A DNA stretch of 44,435 bases from Neorhizobium sp. SHOUNA12A (GCF_023006505.1 NZ_JALBGV010000048.1:1-44435), one strand, 5' to 3'; positions 28,517 to 37,081 are shown, counted from the first letter of the stretch. The notes: generated by a model not told the origin, from the sequence alone. Numbers and translations: made by a program.

Positions 28517-29902
28517 ATGACGATGATCCAATGTATCTCGCCGGTCGACGGTTCGGTCTATGCCGAGCGTCCGGCCATGTCGGCGGAAGCGGCGGCCGAA
28601 GCGATCGGGCGCGCACGGCATGTGCAGAAGGCGTGGGCGAAGCGGCCGCTCGAGGAGCGTGTCCAGCTCGTGCTGAAAGGCGTCGCGCGCCTCAACGAGA
28701 TGGTCGACGAGGTGGTGCCGGAACTCGCCTGGATGATGGGCCGGCCGGTGCGCTACGGCGGCGAGTTCAAGGGGTTCAATGAGCGCTCCAACTACGTCGC
28801 CTCGATCGCCGCCGATGCGCTCGCTCCTTTGCGCGTCGAGGACAGCGCCACGTTCGAACGTCGCATCGAACGGGAGCCGCATGGGGTCGTGTTCGTCATC
28901 GCGCCGTGGAATTATCCCTATATGACGGCGATCAATACCGTCGCGCCGGCGCTGATGGCCGGCAACGCGGTTGTCATCAAGCATGCCTCCCAGACGCTGC
29001 TCGTCGGTGAGCGCATGGTGCGCGCCTTTGTCGAGGCCGGTGTTCCGGAAGATGTCTTCCAGAATATCTTCCTCGACCACGCGACGTCGGCCAGGCTGAT
29101 TTCCGAAGGGCTGTTCAACTTCATCAATTTTACGGGTTCGGTCGAGGGCGGAAGGTCGATCGAGCGGGCCGCCGCCGGTACCTTTACCGGCATCGGCCTC
29201 GAACTCGGCGGCAAGGACCCCGGTTATGTGATGGAGGACGCCGACCTGGATGCTGCCGTCGACACGCTGATGGACGGCGCGACCTATAATTCCGGCCAAT
29301 GCTGCTGCGGTATCGAGCGCATCTACGTTCACGAATCGCTCTACGACGCCTTCGTCGAGAAATCGGTCGCCTGGGTGTCGAACTACAAACTTGGCAACCC
29401 GCTCGACAAGGAAACGACGCTGGGGCCGATGGCCAACAAGCGCTTTGCCAAGGTCGTGCGCCAGCAGATCGCCGACGCGGTGGCGAGCGGCGCCAGGGCG
29501 CTGGTCGATCCGAAGTTTTTCCCGGCCGACGACGGTGGCGCCTATCTTGCGCCGCAAGTATTGGTTGACGTCGATCATTCCATGGAGATCATGCGGGAAG
29601 AGACGTTCGGCCCGGCCGTCGGCATCATGAAGGTGAAGAGTGACGACGAGGCGATCGGTTACATGAACGACAGCCGCTATGGGCTGACGGCGTCGCTGTG
29701 GACGCCGGATGTCGACCGGGCCAACCGGATCGGCAGTCAGCTCGAAACCGGCACGGTGTTCATGAATCGCGCCGACTATCTCGATCCGGCGCTTGTCTGG
29801 ACCGGCGTCAAGGGAACCGGGCGAGGCGGTTCGCTCTCCGTCCTCGGTTTCCACAACCTGACCCGCCCGAAATCCTACCACCTGAAGAAGGTCACGAAAT
29901 GA
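28517..29902 (+). CDS. NAD(P)-dependent aldehyde dehydrogenase
   Basis: The ATG at 28517 (GGAG ten bases upstream) gives 461 residues; the frame also extends back into the toxin gene. Motifs: FVIAPWNYP (Rossmann/active-site asparagine), GNAVVIKHASQT, NFTGSVEGG, the catalytic glutamate in LELGGKDPGYV and the catalytic cysteine in YNSGQCCCG, plus EETFGPAVGI near the C-terminus. It oxidises an aldehyde to an acid. It overlaps the alcohol dehydrogenase gene by ATGA, so the two work in sequence, alcohol to aldehyde to acid. Succinate-semialdehyde and gamma-glutamylamino-aldehyde dehydrogenases are of this family. Confidence 0.9.
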   Translation: MTMIQCISPVDGSVYAERPAMSAEAAAEAIGRARHVQKAWAKRPLEERVQLVLKGVARLNEMVDEVVPELAWMMGRPVRYGGEFKGFNERSNYVASIAADALAPLRVEDSATFERRIEREPHGVVFVIAPWNYPYMTAINTVAPALMAGNAVVIKHASQTLLVGERMVRAFVEAGVPEDVFQNIFLDHATSARLISEGLFNFINFTGSVEGGRSIERAAAGTFTGIGLELGGKDPGYVMEDADLDAAVDTLMDGATYNSGQCCCGIERIYVHESLYDAFVEKSVAWVSNYKLGNPLDKETTLGPMANKRFAKVVRQQIADAVASGARALVDPKFFPADDGGAYLAPQVLVDVDHSMEIMREETFGPAVGIMKVKSDDEAIGYMNDSRYGLTASLWTPDVDRANRIGSQLETGTVFMNRADYLDPALVWTGVKGTGRGGSLSVLGFHNLTRPKSYHLKKVTK

Positions 29903-31044
29903 ATATCGTCGCGAACTGGAGCTATCCGACCGCCGTCAAGCTGGGCCGCGGACGCATCAAGGAACTGGCGGACGCCTGCAAGACGCTCGGCCTGAAAAAG
30001 CCGCTTCTGGTCACCGACCGGGGACTGGCCTCGATGGCGATCACCGGCCATGCGCTCGACGTGCTCGAAGAGGCTGGCCTCGGCCGGGCGATCTTTGCCG
30101 ATGTGGATCCGAACCCGAACGAGAACAACCTCGAAGCCGGCGTCAAGGCTTACAAAGATGGCGGTCATGACGGCGTCGTCGCCTTCGGCGGCGGTTCGGG
30201 CCTCGATCTCGGCAAGCTGATCGCCTTCATGGCCGGCCAGACGCGACCGGTCTGGGATTTCGAGGATATCGGCGACTGGTGGACCCGCGCCGACGCCTCG
30301 AAGATCGCACCGATCGTCGCGGTGCCGACCACGGCCGGCACCGGGTCTGAAGTCGGCCGGGCAGGGGTGCTCACCAACTCCGTCACCCATGTCAAAAAGA
30401 TCATCTTCCACCCGAAACTGCTGCCCGGCGTCGTCATCTGCGATCCGGAACTGACGATGGGCATGCCGAAGGCAATCACCGCCGGCACCGGCATGGATGC
30501 GTTCGCGCATTGCCTGGAGGCCTATTCGTCGCCATTCTACCATCCGATGTCCGGCGGTATCGCGCTCGAAGGCATGCGGCTGGTCAAGGAATTCCTGCCG
30601 CGCGCCTACAAGGACGGACAGGACCTCGAAGCCCGCACCAATATGATGTCGGCTGCGGCCATGGGCGCGGTCGCCTTCCAGAAGGGGCTTGGCGCCATCC
30701 ATTCGCTGTCGCATCCGATCGGCGCGGTCTACAACACCCATCACGGCATGACCAATGCAGTCGTGATGCCGCCGGTGCTGCGCTTCAACCGTCCGGCAAT
30801 CGAAGAGAAGATCGCCCGCGCCGCAGCCTATCTCGGCATCGCCGGCGGGTTCGACGGGTTCTATGATTATGTCCTGTCGCTGCGTGCCGAACTCAACGTT
30901 CCCGAAAATCTCACGGCGCTGGGGATCAAGCCGGACCGAATCGATGAACTGACGGCGATGGCGATGGAGGACCCGAGTTGCGGCGGCAACCCCGTCACCA
31001 TGACGATGGAGAATACCAAAGCGCTTTTCCTGGACTGCTTTTAA
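29899..31044 (+). CDS. Iron-containing alcohol dehydrogenase
   Basis: This 381-residue protein starts at the ATG at 29899 in an ATGA overlap with the aldehyde dehydrogenase gene. Family blocks: GGGSGLDLGK (nucleotide binding), PTTAGTGSEV, GMDAFAHCLEAY with metal-ligand residues, and LSHPIGAVYNTHHGMTNAV with the other histidines. It is a group III Fe- or Zn-dependent dehydrogenase that interconverts alcohol and aldehyde with NAD(P). Together with the aldehyde dehydrogenase it could oxidise the hydroxyl end of a glutamylated amino alcohol. A terminator follows 35 bases after the stop, closing the operon. Confidence 0.92.
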   Translation: MNIVANWSYPTAVKLGRGRIKELADACKTLGLKKPLLVTDRGLASMAITGHALDVLEEAGLGRAIFADVDPNPNENNLEAGVKAYKDGGHDGVVAFGGGSGLDLGKLIAFMAGQTRPVWDFEDIGDWWTRADASKIAPIVAVPTTAGTGSEVGRAGVLTNSVTHVKKIIFHPKLLPGVVICDPELTMGMPKAITAGTGMDAFAHCLEAYSSPFYHPMSGGIALEGMRLVKEFLPRAYKDGQDLEARTNMMSAAAMGAVAFQKGLGAIHSLSHPIGAVYNTHHGMTNAVVMPPVLRFNRPAIEEKIARAAAYLGIAGGFDGFYDYVLSLRAELNVPENLTALGIKPDRIDELTAMAMEDPSCGGNPVTMTMENTKALFLDCF

Positions 31045-31078
31045 GTCTTCGGGGTCCTCGGAAGATCGGCATTGAAGG

Positions 31079-31107
31079 AGCCCGGAGGCCCAAACCTCCG
31101 GGCTTTT
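31079..31107 (+). terminator. Intrinsic terminator after alcohol dehydrogenase
   Basis: AGCCCGGAGG (31079-31088) pairs perfectly with CCTCCGGGCT (31095-31104), followed by TTTCC. This ends the plus-strand operon. Confidence 0.85.
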
Positions 31108-31153
31108 CCGCATTTTAGAGCCAAAAGCTAAATCTCCTGAGTGATATTAATGG

Positions 31154-31222
31154 TGGTTAAATTTGCAATTCGTTAACCATGTTTGGAAAGGATGTGCGAA
31201 TGACACCATGCTTCCCGGTGTC
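31154..31222. promoter_or_regulatory. Inverted repeats and CtrA-like half-site upstream of parA-like gene
   Basis: TGGTTAA (31154-31160) and TTAACCA (31173-31179) form an inverted repeat with a 12-base spacer. TTAACCAT (31173-31180) equals a described CtrA half-site variant. A second repeat, GACACC/GGTGTC, lies at 31202-31207 and 31217-31222. The TTAA-N7-TTAA spacing of full CtrA boxes is absent. This AT-rich region (31110-31263) has no other gene except a possible 9-codon ORF at 31200. Confidence 0.4.
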
Positions 31223-31263
31223 CTCGTGAGCGATGTGGCTCAAGACTTGTTCGAGGACCGAAA

Positions 31264-31980
31264 ATGCCTGTAATTTCCTTTGCCAACGCCAAGGGTGGAG
31301 CCGGAAAAACGACCGCTGCGCTCCTGCTCGCTACCGAACTTGCCTATCAGGGTTTTCGCGTCACCGTCATCGATGCCGACCCGCAGCGCTGGATCAGCCA
31401 GTGGTTCGAGACCTCCGGCACCGTGCGCAACATCGAAGTGGTATCGGAAGTCACGCTCGCATCGCTGCAATGTCATCTTCGAGAAATGGCATCGCGCACC
31501 GACTATTTCATCATTGACCTCGCCGGCGCCCGTGATGCGCTGGTCACCACGGCGATCGGGCTTTCCGACCATGTGATGATCCCGGTCCAGGGTTCTGCCA
31601 TGGACGCCAAGGGTGCTGCCCAAATCCTCGACCTCCTGTCCTATATGAAGGAGAAGGCCGGCCTGGTGATCCCGCATTCAGTGGTGCTGACGCGCGTTAC
31701 CTCGATGGTCACCACCAAGGCGCTGTTGACCATCAAGGGTCTTCTGGCTGCCCGCGGCGTGCATGTCCTCGATACGCCGATCGGCGAACGCATCGCCTTC
31801 AAGGAACTCTTCGAGACCGGGGGCACGCTCCATACGCTGGACCCTGCGAAGGTCAGCAATCTCGACAAGGCAAAGGAAAACGCCCGGTCCTACGCACAGG
31901 AAGTCATGCGTCTCATGCCCGTCAAGATCACCCGCTCCGTCGCGTCGCGCCTCTTCGGACTGGGCCGCTACGCCGCCTGA
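31264..31980 (+). CDS. Orphan ParA/VirC1-like P-loop ATPase
   Basis: The 238-residue protein starts ISFANAKGGAGKTTAALLLA (deviant Walker A, KGGAGKTT at about 10-17), followed by the Walker A' region VIDADPQRW and a Walker B-like DYFIIDLAG. It belongs to the ParA/MinD superfamily. VirC1 of Agrobacterium is a relative of similar size that gathers T-DNA complexes, but no T-DNA genes are here. No parB or parS-like repeats follow, so it is an orphan ParA, perhaps positioning a protein or enzyme cluster. The start ATG has GAGGACCG ahead. Confidence 0.85.
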   Translation: MPVISFANAKGGAGKTTAALLLATELAYQGFRVTVIDADPQRWISQWFETSGTVRNIEVVSEVTLASLQCHLREMASRTDYFIIDLAGARDALVTTAIGLSDHVMIPVQGSAMDAKGAAQILDLLSYMKEKAGLVIPHSVVLTRVTSMVTTKALLTIKGLLAARGVHVLDTPIGERIAFKELFETGGTLHTLDPAKVSNLDKAKENARSYAQEVMRLMPVKITRSVASRLFGLGRYAA

Positions 31981-32006
31981 TACCGCCCGGTTCCATTCAT
32001 TCCATG

Positions 32007-32036
32007 CGGCCGGTTCTTCGGAACCGGCCGTTTTTT
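32007..32036 (+). terminator. Intrinsic terminator after parA-like gene
   Basis: CGGCCGGTTC (32007-32016) pairs perfectly with GAACCGGCCG (32021-32030) around TTCG, followed by six T. It is also located just ahead of the converging L,D-transpeptidase gene. Confidence 0.9.
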
Positions 32037-32110
32037 CGCGTTGCGACAGCAGCAGCAGAAAGCCCTGCGGCAATGCCGAGGAGCTTTCCGTCTTTGCGAG
32101 CCTGCTAACC

Positions 32111-33499
32111 TTACTCGGTGAATTCCACCGTGGTGCCGGGCTTGACCATCTTGGCGAGTTCCCTTGCGTCCCAGTTGGTCAGGCGCACGCAGCCGTGGCT
32201 GTTGGTCTTGCCGATCTTGGAAGGTTCCGGCGTGCCGTGGATGCCATATGTGGGCTTCGAGAGCGCAATCCAGACCGTACCGACCGGGCCGTTCGGACCC
32301 GGCGGGATCTGCAGGATCTGATCGTTGCTGCCCTGCTTGAAATTGATCTTCGGATTGTAGGTATAGCCGGGATCGAGGGCGATACGTTCGACCGAGTGGG
32401 TGCCGGTCGGCGAGGGCGTGTCGGTCGAGCCGATGGTTGCCGGATAAGCCGCCACCAGCTTGCCGTCGGCGCCATAGGCAAAAACCTGCTTTTTGCTCTT
32501 GTCGGCGATGATGCGGGTGACCTGACCGACCTTCGGCTGGCCGGGATTAATGACCTTGATGGTCGAGCCGGGGATGGTGAAATCGACGCCGGGATTGAGC
32601 GCCTTCAGATAGTTCTCGTCCATGTGGAACTGCTCGGCGAGCTTTTCGGTTACCGACGTATAGGACATCGCCGGCAGCTGCGATTTGTGCGCATAGTCTT
32701 CCGGGATCGACGCAACGTAGGGACCGGCGGCATCGGCCGGGGTGATCGTGTAGTCGACGATCGGCAGGCCGCCCGAATAGGTCAGTCGCTGCAGGATGTC
32801 CTCGGAATTGTTCGGATCGAGCGTCTCGCCGGTCATTTCCTGCCAGGCGGCGATCGCCTTGTTGACGTTGTCGCCGAGATGGCCGTCGATGACGCCGGGC
32901 GAGATGCCTTCACGGTCCAGGAAGACCTGGAGTGCAGCGATCTGGGCCTGCGGCTTCTTGGTGACGGTGATGATCGGCTTCTGCGGCAGAAGCGTTTCCG
33001 CCGGCGGCTGGTCCGGTTCGATCGAGGCTTCCTGCGGATAGCCGGTGTCGGGGAGGGCCTGATCATCGAGCGGCATGCGGCTGACCGAGCCTCGTCCAGG
33101 GATCCCGCCGGTAATGGCGCCTGGTTCGCCCGGTCGATATTCGCGGTAGTCGCGATAACCGCCGGCACCCTGCTGATAGCCGCCAGTGTCGCGCGGAGAC
33201 CGGTAGCCGCCCGGTACCGGCGGATACTCCTGCGTCCGGTTGGGACGATAGGCTTCCTGGCGAATCTCTGTTGCGACGACATTGCCGAAATGATCGATCA
33301 GAACGCGGCGACCCATGCCGTCGCGGCTGATGACGACATCGCCGCGATCGGGCACATAGTCCAGGATCGAGCCGTCAGGAGCGACGAGCATCGTTTCCGA
33401 GGGGTAGCGGCCATAACGGTTCTGTGCTTCGGCGGAGGGAATTCCCTGTGCCGCGGTCAAGATCACCAGGCTTGCGCATGCAAAAAATAGCCGCTTCAC
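32111..33499 (-). CDS. L,D-transpeptidase with peptidoglycan-binding domain
   Basis: The start is a GTG at 33499; the ribosome site is unclear, but no ATG precedes the signal peptide (RLFFACASLVILTAAQGIPSAEA). The 462-residue exported protein has a Gly/Tyr/Arg-rich low-complexity stretch (about 85-125), a peptidoglycan_1-type binding segment (about 180-240, with QVFLDREGISPGVIDGHLGDN), and a YkuD catalytic domain at about 330-455. The catalytic motif reads GIHGTPEP and then SHGCVRLTN, with the active-site cysteine. It makes 3-3 peptidoglycan cross-links or attaches proteins; Rhizobiaceae use these at the growing pole. It is convergent with the parA-like gene. Confidence 0.9.
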   Translation of the reverse strand: MKRLFFACASLVILTAAQGIPSAEAQNRYGRYPSETMLVAPDGSILDYVPDRGDVVISRDGMGRRVLIDHFGNVVATEIRQEAYRPNRTQEYPPVPGGYRSPRDTGGYQQGAGGYRDYREYRPGEPGAITGGIPGRGSVSRMPLDDQALPDTGYPQEASIEPDQPPAETLLPQKPIITVTKKPQAQIAALQVFLDREGISPGVIDGHLGDNVNKAIAAWQEMTGETLDPNNSEDILQRLTYSGGLPIVDYTITPADAAGPYVASIPEDYAHKSQLPAMSYTSVTEKLAEQFHMDENYLKALNPGVDFTIPGSTIKVINPGQPKVGQVTRIIADKSKKQVFAYGADGKLVAAYPATIGSTDTPSPTGTHSVERIALDPGYTYNPKINFKQGSNDQILQIPPGPNGPVGTVWIALSKPTYGIHGTPEPSKIGKTNSHGCVRLTNWDARELAKMVKPGTTVEFTE

Positions 33500-33691
33500 G
33501 ATGTCACCGACTTCCTTGTTACTACTTAAGCGTAATCGGGAAATCGGACATTGGTTCCCGCCCGTTCGCCTGTCGCCACAGACAAGTTAATTTTGACCGT
33601 AGTGTGGAAAAAGTGAATTCGTCATGAACACACCGTTAAATTCGCTTCACGATCGGTTAGAAGTTTTGACGAAACCGTGAAGGGAATGATT

Positions 33692-34531
33692 ATGAAGGCT
33701 TTTTCCGCTGCCAACGGACCGAGGATTTTTCTCGACGAGAGCTCGGTTCTCGATATCGGGGGCTGTTTCATCGGCGATGTGGATCTTGCTCCGGGCCGGG
33801 CCATTCCCGACGACGGTGATCCGCGAATCGATCATTCGCTCGAAGGGTTCCTCTTCACCTGCGGGCCCGACCATATTCGTCATCCCGAGGCGATCGAAGG
33901 CGCCGCTGAAGGCCAGAAATATCCGCTGCATGGGTCCTTCTCCTCCCACCCGGCCGAAATCCTGTTCTGGGATGCGCAGGGGCCGGATGCGGAATGCCGT
34001 GCCCGCGTGCCGCTGACCATTGTGACCGGCGAGACGGCTCTCCTCGAACGTCATTGGCGGATCGATGGTGCGACGGGCGAGGTGAGCCTGTCGGACAAGG
34101 TCACCAATACCGGTTCCAAGCCATTCGCGCGGGTGCATATGTACCATATGAATATCGGCGCCTGGCTGTTCGATGACCACGTCCGGCTGACCGGCAGGAT
34201 GCTCGACAAAGGCGGCTTCCCCTGGACCTTCGGCGGCGAGACCGGCGGCATATTCTGCGTGCCGGCGGCGGTCGAGGGCGAGCAATGGACCGAAATCGCG
34301 CTCGGGCCGATCGCGGCGATCGGCGGGCTGACGCTGAAGGTGAAGTTCAGGACCGACACGCTGCCGCATCTGCAGGTCTGGCGGAATCAGAAGGCGCCGG
34401 CGCATGTGCTGGGGATCGAGCCGGTTTCGCATCGCTTGGCAAGCCGCCAGGAGCTTGCGGCGAACGGGGAACTCGGGTGGGTCAAGCCCGGCGAAAGTGT
34501 CGAATACGGCCTGCGCTTCTGCTTCGTCTGA
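33692..34531 (+). CDS. DUF4432 aldose-1-epimerase-like protein
   Basis: The ATG at 33692 is six bases after AAGGGA; the frame also reads from a GTG at 33677. The 279-residue product has the DUF4432 pattern EGFLFTCGPDHIRHP and KYPLHGSFSSHPAE, plus MYHMNIG, all with histidines lining a galactose-mutarotase-like beta-sandwich pocket. The family is thought to act on carbohydrate substrates, but its reaction is not established. It begins a short plus-strand run followed by a DUF442 protein and RidA. Confidence 0.78.
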   Translation: MKAFSAANGPRIFLDESSVLDIGGCFIGDVDLAPGRAIPDDGDPRIDHSLEGFLFTCGPDHIRHPEAIEGAAEGQKYPLHGSFSSHPAEILFWDAQGPDAECRARVPLTIVTGETALLERHWRIDGATGEVSLSDKVTNTGSKPFARVHMYHMNIGAWLFDDHVRLTGRMLDKGGFPWTFGGETGGIFCVPAAVEGEQWTEIALGPIAAIGGLTLKVKFRTDTLPHLQVWRNQKAPAHVLGIEPVSHRLASRQELAANGELGWVKPGESVEYGLRFCFV

Positions 34532-34609
34532 GAGTTGTCGCTCAGTGATTGACGCCCAAAGGGCACCGTCGTAATGCTTGCGCCTCAAATAGAACGGAGG
34601 GCTAAGTCC

Positions 34610-34948
34610 ATGGATATCCGCCAGATCAACGACGAGTATTCCGTCACCGGCCAGATCACCGTCGAGGAACTCGACCAGGTCAAGGCCATGGGTTTCAAGT
34701 CGGTCGTCTGCCATCGTCCCGACGACGAGGAGCCGGGCCAGCCGCATTTTGCGCAGATCGAAGCCCGTGCCAAGGAACTCGGCCTCGACATCCGCCACAT
34801 CCCGGTCGGCCGCATGGGCGTCGACGAACAGGGCGTCAAGGCGATGGTCGATGCGCTTGACGAATTGCCGCGCCCGATGCTCGGCTTCTGCCGTTCCGGC
34901 GCCCGTTCGACGGCGATCTACGAAAAGAGCCAGCACCTTCGCGGCTAA
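34610..34948 (+). CDS. DUF442 (TIGR01244-type) phosphatase-like protein
   Basis: The ATG at 34610 is eight bases after GGAGGG; the frame extends to 34574 without a site. The 112-residue protein has the DUF442 fold pattern: NDEYSVTGQITVEEL near the N-terminus, SVVCHRPDDEEPGQP, and the C-x5-R loop FCRSGARST. This is the N-terminal half of the Blh sulfur-metabolism proteins, which in some Proteobacteria are fused to an ETHE1-type persulfide dioxygenase; here the half stands alone. A role in sulfide or thiol chemistry is suggested by family only. Confidence 0.85.
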   Translation: MDIRQINDEYSVTGQITVEELDQVKAMGFKSVVCHRPDDEEPGQPHFAQIEARAKELGLDIRHIPVGRMGVDEQGVKAMVDALDELPRPMLGFCRSGARSTAIYEKSQHLRG

Positions 34949-35017
34949 AGATTTTCCGCGGCCTCGTGCCTTTGGCGCGAGGCCCTTCCAGAAGCTCAAT
35001 TTTTTGAGGAGAATTCC

Positions 35018-35359
35018 ATGAGCATCCAGCGTATCGAGCCGGCCGCCCGCATGAGCGGCGCCGTCGTCCACGGCAACACCGTCTATCTGGCCGGCCAGGT
35101 TGGCGAAGGTGAGAGTGTCACCGACCAGTGCAAGGACGCGCTTTCCGAAGTCGACCGCCTGCTGGCTGCCGTCGGTTCCGACAAGTCGAAGATCCTGCAG
35201 ACGATCATCTATCTCTCGGACATGTCCTATTTCGGTGAAATGAATGCGGTCTGGGAAAGCTGGATCGATCCGGCCAACCCGCCGGCCCGCGCTACCAGCG
35301 AAGCCAAGCTCGCTGCACCGAAATACAAGGTCGAGTTCATCGTCACGGCTGCGATCTGA
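35018..35359 (+). CDS. RidA-family reactive-intermediate deaminase
   Basis: The 113-residue protein follows GAGGAG and is the normal size for RidA/YjgF/UK114. The active-site arginine is in PPARATSEAKLA and the C-terminal IVTAAI is typical. RidA hydrolyses enamine/imine intermediates produced by PLP enzymes. It follows the DUF442 gene by 69 bases on the same strand and is closed by a strong terminator. Confidence 0.9.
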   Translation: MSIQRIEPAARMSGAVVHGNTVYLAGQVGEGESVTDQCKDALSEVDRLLAAVGSDKSKILQTIIYLSDMSYFGEMNAVWESWIDPANPPARATSEAKLAAPKYKVEFIVTAAI

Positions 35360-35377
35360 CTGCTGCGATCTTGATTC

Positions 35378-35415
35378 AAAAAGCCGGCCTATCGTGCTGA
35401 TAGGCCGGCTTTTTC
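35378..35415. terminator. Bidirectional terminator, ridA / ThDP gene
   Basis: AAAAAGCCGGCCTATC (35378-35393) pairs perfectly with GATAGGCCGGCTTTTT (35399-35414) around GTGCT. It serves ridA on the plus strand and the ThDP operon on the minus strand, whose stop is at 35420. Confidence 0.92.
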
Positions 35416-35419
35416 TATT

Positions 35420-37081
35420 TTATACCCTTTCGCGGATCTGGGTCAGCGTCCTTGCCGGCGTGATCGCTTCCGGGTCCAGCCTGACCTCGATAATCGAGGG
35501 TTTGCCGCTGGCGCGCGCCCGCTCATAGGCCGGGCCGAACTCTTCCGTCTTCTCGACCAGTTCCCCATGCCCGCCGAAAGCCTTGGCATAGGCGACGAAA
35601 TCCGGGTTGACGAGGTCGGTGGCGCTGACGCGGCCCGGATATTCCCGCTCCTGGTGCATGCGGATCGTGCCGTAGATGCCGTTGTTGACCAGCACGGTGA
35701 TGATCGGCAGTCCGTAGCGCACAGCGGTGATGAATTCCTGGCCATGCATCATGAAGCAGCCGTCGCCGGCAAAGCAGACGACTTCGCGTCCGGGAAACAG
35801 CTGCTTGGCGGCAACCGCGGCGGGCAGGCCATAGCCCATCGAGCCGGAGGTCGGGGCGGACTGGGTGTTGTATTTCCGGAAGCGGTGGAAGCGGTGCAGC
35901 CAGGTGGCGTAATTGCCGGCGCCGTTGGTGAAGATCGCGTTGTCGGGCACGTTCTCCTCGATCCATTGCATGATCGGACCCATCCTGACCGGGCCGGGGC
36001 CGGCCTCCGGCGGCGTCGACCACTTGAGGTAGGCGTCGTGCAGCGCCGATTTCCGTTCGGCCCAGAGCGGTAGGGCAGGTGGTTCGAGGTCTTTCAGTGC
36101 CGCGACGAATTCCGCCGGCGCGGCGCAGATCGCCAGGTCCGGCCGGTACATGCGGCCGAGTTCTTCCGGATCGGGAAAGACGTGGACGAGCTTCTGTTGC
36201 GGATAGGGGATGTCGATCAGCGTATAGCTGGAGGAGGGCATTTCCGACATGCGGCTGCCGATCAGCACCAGCAGGTCCGCCTCCTTGACCGCCTTGGCGA
36301 GCACGGGATTGATGCCGATGCCGACATCCCCCGCATAGGAGGGGTGGAGGTGATCGAACAGCATCTGGCGGCGGAAGGAGCAGCCTACGGGCACCTTGAA
36401 GCGGCTGGCGAAAGCCTGGAAATCGGCAACCGCCTGTTCGCTCCAGCGGGTGCCGCCGAGGATGAACATCGGATGCTGAGCGTTCTTCAGCATGGTCTCG
36501 AACGCTGCGATCTGGCTTTTTCCGGGGTGGCTTTCGACCGGCATATAGGCGCGGGCTTCAGGCGCCTCGACTTCCTCGACCAGCATGTCCTCCGGCAGCG
36601 TCAGCACGACCGGGCCGGGGCGGCCGGAAGTGGCGACCGCAAAGGCGCGGGTGACGAATTCGGGGATGCGGCGGGCGTCGTCGATCTCGCCGACCCATTT
36701 GGCAAATTCGGTGAAGGCGCGGCGGTATTCGACCTCCTGGAAGGCTTCCCGTTCCTTCATGTCGCGGCCGATCTGGCCGACGAAGAGGATCATCGGGATC
36801 GAATCCTGCTTGGCGATGTGCAGGCCGGCCGAGGCATTGGTGGCGCCGGGACCGCGGGTGACCATGCAGATGCCCGGCTCGCCGCTGAGGCGGCCCCAGC
36901 TGTCAGCCATCATCGCAGCGCCGCCTTCTTGGCGGCAGACGAGCACCTCGATGCCGCTTTCATACAGCGCGTCGAGCACGGCGAGATAACTTTCTCCGGG
37001 CACGCAGGAGATGCGCTTGACGCCGTTCGCCTTCAGCGCCTCGACGATGAGCTGCCCTCCGGTTTTCATCGCGGTTTTCAT
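35420..37081 (-). CDS. ThDP-dependent enzyme, acetolactate-synthase-like
   Basis: The 553-residue protein starts at ATG 37081 (GGGGAG upstream) with a four-base overlap to the CaiB gene. Motifs: catalytic glutamate in CRQEGGAAMMAD (about 50-62), GPGATNASAG, and the ThDP/metal motif GDGCFMMHGQE followed by NNGIYG. The three-domain layout (PYR, central, PP) matches acetolactate synthase large subunits and relatives. It does not match oxalyl-CoA decarboxylase closely, so the neighbouring CoA-transferase does not make this an oxalate pathway by itself. No regulatory subunit is present. Substrate unknown. Confidence 0.85.
   Translation of the reverse strand: MKTAMKTGGQLIVEALKANGVKRISCVPGESYLAVLDALYESGIEVLVCRQEGGAAMMADSWGRLSGEPGICMVTRGPGATNASAGLHIAKQDSIPMILFVGQIGRDMKEREAFQEVEYRRAFTEFAKWVGEIDDARRIPEFVTRAFAVATSGRPGPVVLTLPEDMLVEEVEAPEARAYMPVESHPGKSQIAAFETMLKNAQHPMFILGGTRWSEQAVADFQAFASRFKVPVGCSFRRQMLFDHLHPSYAGDVGIGINPVLAKAVKEADLLVLIGSRMSEMPSSSYTLIDIPYPQQKLVHVFPDPEELGRMYRPDLAICAAPAEFVAALKDLEPPALPLWAERKSALHDAYLKWSTPPEAGPGPVRMGPIMQWIEENVPDNAIFTNGAGNYATWLHRFHRFRKYNTQSAPTSGSMGYGLPAAVAAKQLFPGREVVCFAGDGCFMMHGQEFITAVRYGLPIITVLVNNGIYGTIRMHQEREYPGRVSATDLVNPDFVAYAKAFGGHGELVEKTEEFGPAYERARASGKPSIIEVRLDPEAITPARTLTQIRERV

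Noticed and set aside
31264..31980. Plasmid partition locus
   Set aside because: No parB, repC or parS-like repeats are present, so the gene is treated as an orphan ParA.
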